Shown here: in pieces, positions 6,383-8,398 of the stretch
Layout: the number at the start of each line of letters is the position of its first letter
Position numbering within the stretch: position 1 is the first letter of the stretch
Source of the DNA: Gammaproteobacteria bacterium
Lineage (GTDB): Bacteria; Pseudomonadota; Gammaproteobacteria; S012-40
Reading direction: 5' to 3'
NCBI GenBank assembly: GCA_029857925.1
Contig: JAOUGF010000075.1
Location: 1 to 8,398, forward strand
DNA length: 8,398 nucleotides
The notes under the pieces: generated by a model
Told to the model about the DNA's origin: nothing
Database searches by the model: none
Seen by the model: the letters and a program-made list of their open reading frames with translations, nothing else
Translations under genes and position numbers: made by a program

Positions 6383-6757
6383 ATGAAATGGGCAGTGTTG
6401 GGTGTATTGGGCATGATGGCGGCGACGCCTAGCTGGGCATTAAACGACGGTTTGGGCGGTGGAGCGCCTGCCGTAGCACCTAAGGCCGCTGCACCTGCCG
6501 CAGAGGCACCCGCAGCGGTTGCACCTCATGAAAATAGCGGCAAGGTGTTGTCTGAAAAGTCGGGCAGCGGCTATACCTATGTTGAACTCGAAAATCAAGG
6601 CAAGAAATTTTGGGTTGCGGGGCCGACAACCAAGGTGAAAAAGGGGGATAAGGTGAACATTTCTCCCAATGTGGTCATGGAAGGCTTTAACAGCAAATTT
6701 ATGAATCGCACATTTGAGCGCATCATTTTTGCTTCAGCAATTACAGTGGTTAAGTAA
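6383..6757 (+). CDS. Small secreted protein with NrfJ-like domain
   Basis: The product has 124 residues. Residues 1-19 are a signal peptide (hydrophobic core VLGVLGMMAA, cleavage likely after PSWA). An Ala/Pro-rich linker (about 24-50) follows, then a compact C-terminal domain (about 52-123) with the pattern GKV, SGYTYVELENQGKKFWVAGP, KVKKGDKVN, MEGFNSKFMNRTF and IIFAS. From memory this domain resembles small periplasmic proteins labelled NrfJ-related in several proteobacteria; it looks like a beta-rich OB or SH3-type fold. No cysteine or haem motif is present and no nitrite reductase genes are visible, so a nitrite-related role is not supported. GGAGG seven bases before the ATG makes the start firm. 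It is divergent from yajQ and convergent with the thioredoxin-like gene. The molecular function is unknown. Confidence 0.85.
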   Translation: MKWAVLGVLGMMAATPSWALNDGLGGGAPAVAPKAAAPAAEAPAAVAPHENSGKVLSEKSGSGYTYVELENQGKKFWVAGPTTKVKKGDKVNISPNVVMEGFNSKFMNRTFERIIFASAITVVK

Positions 6758-6798
6758 TCCTGCGCGGTGAACGCTACCTTGCCGGGTCGGCCAGGCAG

Positions 6799-7164
6799 CT
6801 ACGGCATGTCCTGCGGCGGCAGTGCGCTGGCGGCGTCGATGGCGGCGTCCAACAGCGTGGTCCTGGCCTCGCACAGTAATGGTCCGCGATAGTGGCCGTC
6901 GCGAAACACAAACAGCGCGGGTAGGTGAAAAACTTCAAATTCGCGCGTCAGCGCTTGATCTTGCGCGGCATCGACCTCAAATACGCGGATGTCCAGGCGT
7001 CGTTTTAACAGCTGTTGTAATACTTCACGCCAATGACGGCAAGAGGCGCACCCCGCCGACGTGAAATAGACCACGGCAATCCCAGGGGTCTGGCTCAAAA
7101 GGTGGTGAAAGTCGAATTGGGTAAGGGTGTTATAGCGCTTTAGCGGGGGGGCGTCGCCCGTCAT
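6799..7164 (-). CDS. Thioredoxin-like protein with CASC active site
   Basis: This is a single thioredoxin-fold domain of 121 residues without signal peptide or membrane segment, so probably cytosolic. The sequence VVYFTSAGCASCRHW places the CxxC site (CASC) at residues 39-42, where classical thioredoxin has WCGPC. The cis-proline loop is FHLPALFVFRDG, with Pro82. An extra Cys98 lies in the C-terminal part. The fold and both key elements support a dithiol-disulfide role, but the partner is unknown. The frame extends to a TTG at 7189-7191. I prefer the ATG at 7162-7164 because GGAAG lies six bases upstream, while the TTG coincides with the predicted transcription start. It is divergent from the Tim44-like gene with a shared promoter region, and its end is convergent with the NrfJ-like gene (about 40 bases apart). 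Confidence 0.88.
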   Translation of the reverse strand: MTGDAPPLKRYNTLTQFDFHHLLSQTPGIAVVYFTSAGCASCRHWREVLQQLLKRRLDIRVFEVDAAQDQALTREFEVFHLPALFVFRDGHYRGPLLCEARTTLLDAAIDAASALPPQDMP

Positions 7165-7177
7165 ACGGTTCTTCCGG

Positions 7178-7205
7178 TTGCAATCCTGCAAGGGTCTAAT
7201 ATAAT
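7178..7205 (+). promoter_or_regulatory. Promoter of the Tim44-like gene
   Basis: TTGCAA (7178-7183) and a perfect TATAAT (7200-7205) are 16 bases apart. Transcription would start near 7212, about 42 bases before the GTG start and only about three before the upstream ATG at 7215. Confidence 0.5.
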
Positions 7206-7227
7206 CCGTTAGATATGCTTAAACCAA
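7198..7227 (-). promoter_or_regulatory. Promoter of the thioredoxin-like gene, overlapping the divergent one
   Basis: On the minus strand TTGGTT (7222-7227) and TATATT (7198-7203, five of six consensus bases) are 18 bases apart. The -10 element overlaps the plus-strand TATAAT by four bases, so the two promoters should compete for RNA polymerase. Confidence 0.35.
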
Positions 7228-7237
7228 GGTTTTTTTT

Positions 7238-7245
7238 GAGAGGAG
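7238..7245 (+). promoter_or_regulatory. Ribosome-binding site deciding the Tim44-like start
   Basis: GAGAGGAG lies eight bases before the GTG at 7254-7256. The ATG at 7215 has no comparable site. Confidence 0.65.
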
Positions 7246-7253
7246 TGAGTGGA

Positions 7254-8276
7254 GTGTTGAAGAAATTTTCTATGGGTCTTATAGGTTTGGGTGTGGCGTT
7301 GGTGTCCAGCCTAGTCATGATGGATGAGGCCGCTGCGGCGCGTTTCGGAAGTGGGCGTTCATTTGGTAGCCGTCCTTCGTATAGCCAACCCTATCGTCAA
7401 ACCCCCGCGACCCCCAATAGCACGCCAGGCCAGGCCGCACCGCATCAACCTGCGCAACCCAGCCCGGCGGCGGCCCCTGCGGCGCCCGCGCGTAGCGGCT
7501 GGATGGGCGCGATCGGCGGCATGTTAGGTGGTTTGGCGCTGGGTGGCTTGATCGGCTCTTTGTTGAGCGGTCATGGCTTTGGCGGGATTGGCTTTCTGGA
7601 CATCATCATCGTTGCGTTGTTAGGGTTTGTCATTTATAAAATGTTCGCCGCGCGTCGCCGTCAGGCGCAGGCTGCGGAACCGATGCCTGCGGGCGGGTAT
7701 AATCGTGAACCCATTACACTAGACAATGGCCCTGCGGTTGAGGCAAGCCCGGCGCCCGCACCTATGCACCGTTCTAGCGCCAGTTTTGATACCGATTTGC
7801 TGTCGCGCGGTCGCACAGAGTCCGCCAGCGCGGCAACGCAGGGGGATGCAAACCCGGCGGATCTGACGCCCGCCGAAGGGGTGATTGCCGCCGGATTCGA
7901 TCGCGAAGGCTTCCTGAATGGGGCGAAGACCGCCTACGCCCGCTTGCAAAAGGCGTGGGATGAGGGTGATCTCGCCGATATCCGTCAGTTCACCACCGAC
8001 CGCGTATTTGCCGAGATTCAAGACCAGATGCGTGCCCGTCAGGGTAATAGCCGTACCGAGGTGTTAGAGCTTAACGCCAAGCTGTTAGAGGCCGGGGAAG
8101 AGGGCACTGAGCGGCTCGCGACCGTCTATTTCGACGCGCTTTTACGCGAATCCACGTCCACCAGCGCAACCCCAGCAGATGCCACGCGCGCGCGCGAAGT
8201 CTGGTATTTTATCCAACCTAAATTTAGCCGCCAACCGACCTGGTTCCTCGACGGTCTGCGTCAAGTGGAACCTTAA
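7254..8276 (+). CDS. Tim44-like domain membrane protein
   Basis: The product has 340 residues from the GTG start. Residues 1-29 form a signal-like segment (MLKKF, hydrophobic core, then EAAAA). A Gly/Ser/Phe patch and a long Pro/Ala/Gln-rich linker reach to about 80. A Gly-rich hydrophobic stretch (about 83-111) precedes a membrane segment (about 113-130) followed by basic AARRRQ. A second low-complexity linker runs to about 205, and a Tim44-like domain fills about 215-340 (FLNGAKTAYARLQKAWDEGD, IRQFTTDRVFAEI, VWYFIQPK, WFLDGLRQVEP). The order matches bacterial Tim44-like proteins, which share the fold of the mitochondrial import motor subunit but have no settled role in bacteria. The open frame reaches back to an ATG at 7215; the GTG fits the ribosome-binding site and the promoter better. 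It is divergent from the thioredoxin-like gene. Confidence 0.9.
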   Translation: MLKKFSMGLIGLGVALVSSLVMMDEAAAARFGSGRSFGSRPSYSQPYRQTPATPNSTPGQAAPHQPAQPSPAAAPAAPARSGWMGAIGGMLGGLALGGLIGSLLSGHGFGGIGFLDIIIVALLGFVIYKMFAARRRQAQAAEPMPAGGYNREPITLDNGPAVEASPAPAPMHRSSASFDTDLLSRGRTESASAATQGDANPADLTPAEGVIAAGFDREGFLNGAKTAYARLQKAWDEGDLADIRQFTTDRVFAEIQDQMRARQGNSRTEVLELNAKLLEAGEEGTERLATVYFDALLRESTSTSATPADATRAREVWYFIQPKFSRQPTWFLDGLRQVEP

Positions 8277-8310
8277 TCCCCTATAAAACGTTAACGTAAT
8301 AAAATGTAGG

Positions 8311-8357
8311 TATATTCCCCCGCTGCCGGTCGTTTCGGTCGCCAGTGGGGGCATATA
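8311..8357. repeat. Long imperfect hairpin downstream of the Tim44-like gene
   Basis: TATAT-t-CCCCC-g-CTG (8311-8325) pairs with CAG-t-GGGGG-c-ATATA (8343-8357): 13 Watson-Crick pairs, one G-T and one mismatch, around a 17-base loop that may form a small CCG/CGG stem. It starts 34 bases after the stop codon. No T run follows on either strand, so it is not a standard intrinsic terminator, although it could protect the 3' end or act as one. Confidence 0.5.
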
Positions 8358-8371
8358 GGCGCATAGTTACG

Positions 8372-8398
8372 TTCGCAATCCATTTTCACGCATTATAA
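8372..8398 (+). promoter_or_regulatory. Possible promoter directed out of the right edge
   Basis: TTCGCA (8372-8377) is followed after 16 bases by TATAA (8394-8398), where the window ends, so the -10 element is seen only in part. The gene it might serve lies outside the window. Confidence 0.2.

Noticed and set aside
6758..6798. Terminator between the convergent NrfJ-like and thioredoxin-like genes
   Set aside because: Only a short GCCG-GGT-CGGC stem is present and no T run follows on either strand.
7719..8021. 100-residue minus-strand frame opposite the Tim44-like gene
   Set aside because: It mirrors a well-supported coding region and shows no family signature.
1..8398. CRISPR array, tRNA or rRNA genes
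   Set aside because: I saw no regularly spaced repeats with unique spacers and no cloverleaf or ribosomal RNA core sequences.

Overview
The window looks like chromosomal DNA of a proteobacterium, most likely a gammaproteobacterium. The evidence is gene content (RecQ with an HRDC domain, YajQ, a tandem PAS-GGDEF-EAL protein, a bacterial Tim44-like protein), mid-range base composition and E. coli-like promoter and ribosome-binding motifs. I cannot name genus or species. I see no tRNA, rRNA, CRISPR array or intact insertion sequence.

Layout, left to right. At 1-574 on the minus strand lies the N-terminal part of a membrane sensor (two membrane segments around a periplasmic domain, then a coiled-coil linker); it starts at GTG and runs off the left edge. 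A long gene-free stretch, 575-1327, holds a REP-like inverted repeat, three spaced copies of an AATTAGG-centred motif, a short direct repeat and a 74-codon open stretch that may be a gene remnant. RecQ helicase follows (1328-3142, minus). Next come a 705-residue PAS-PAS-GGDEF-EAL protein for cyclic-di-GMP turnover (3283-5400, minus) and YajQ (5631-6113, minus; GTG start), a family now linked to cyclic-di-GMP binding. Switching strand, 6383-6757 (plus) encodes a small secreted protein with an NrfJ-like domain. A short thioredoxin-like protein (6799-7164, minus) and a membrane Tim44-like protein (7254-8276, plus) are divergent and appear to share overlapping back-to-back promoters. The right end is non-coding, with a long imperfect hairpin and a possible outward promoter.

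The most coherent theme is cyclic-di-GMP: a bifunctional GGDEF-EAL protein sits beside YajQ, and the truncated sensor at the left edge could end in a kinase or another GGDEF output that cannot be seen. The GGDEF half looks intact, including its RxxD inhibitory site, but the EAL half carries Ala where most active phosphodiesterases have Asp in the K-I-D motif, so the net activity is uncertain. YajQ and the GGDEF-EAL gene each seem to have their own promoter, separated by a possible terminator. The GGDEF-EAL transcript would begin almost directly with a stable hairpin. Three start codons were reassigned from longer open frames (YajQ, thioredoxin-like, Tim44-like) on the basis of ribosome-binding sites, family alignment from memory and promoter position.
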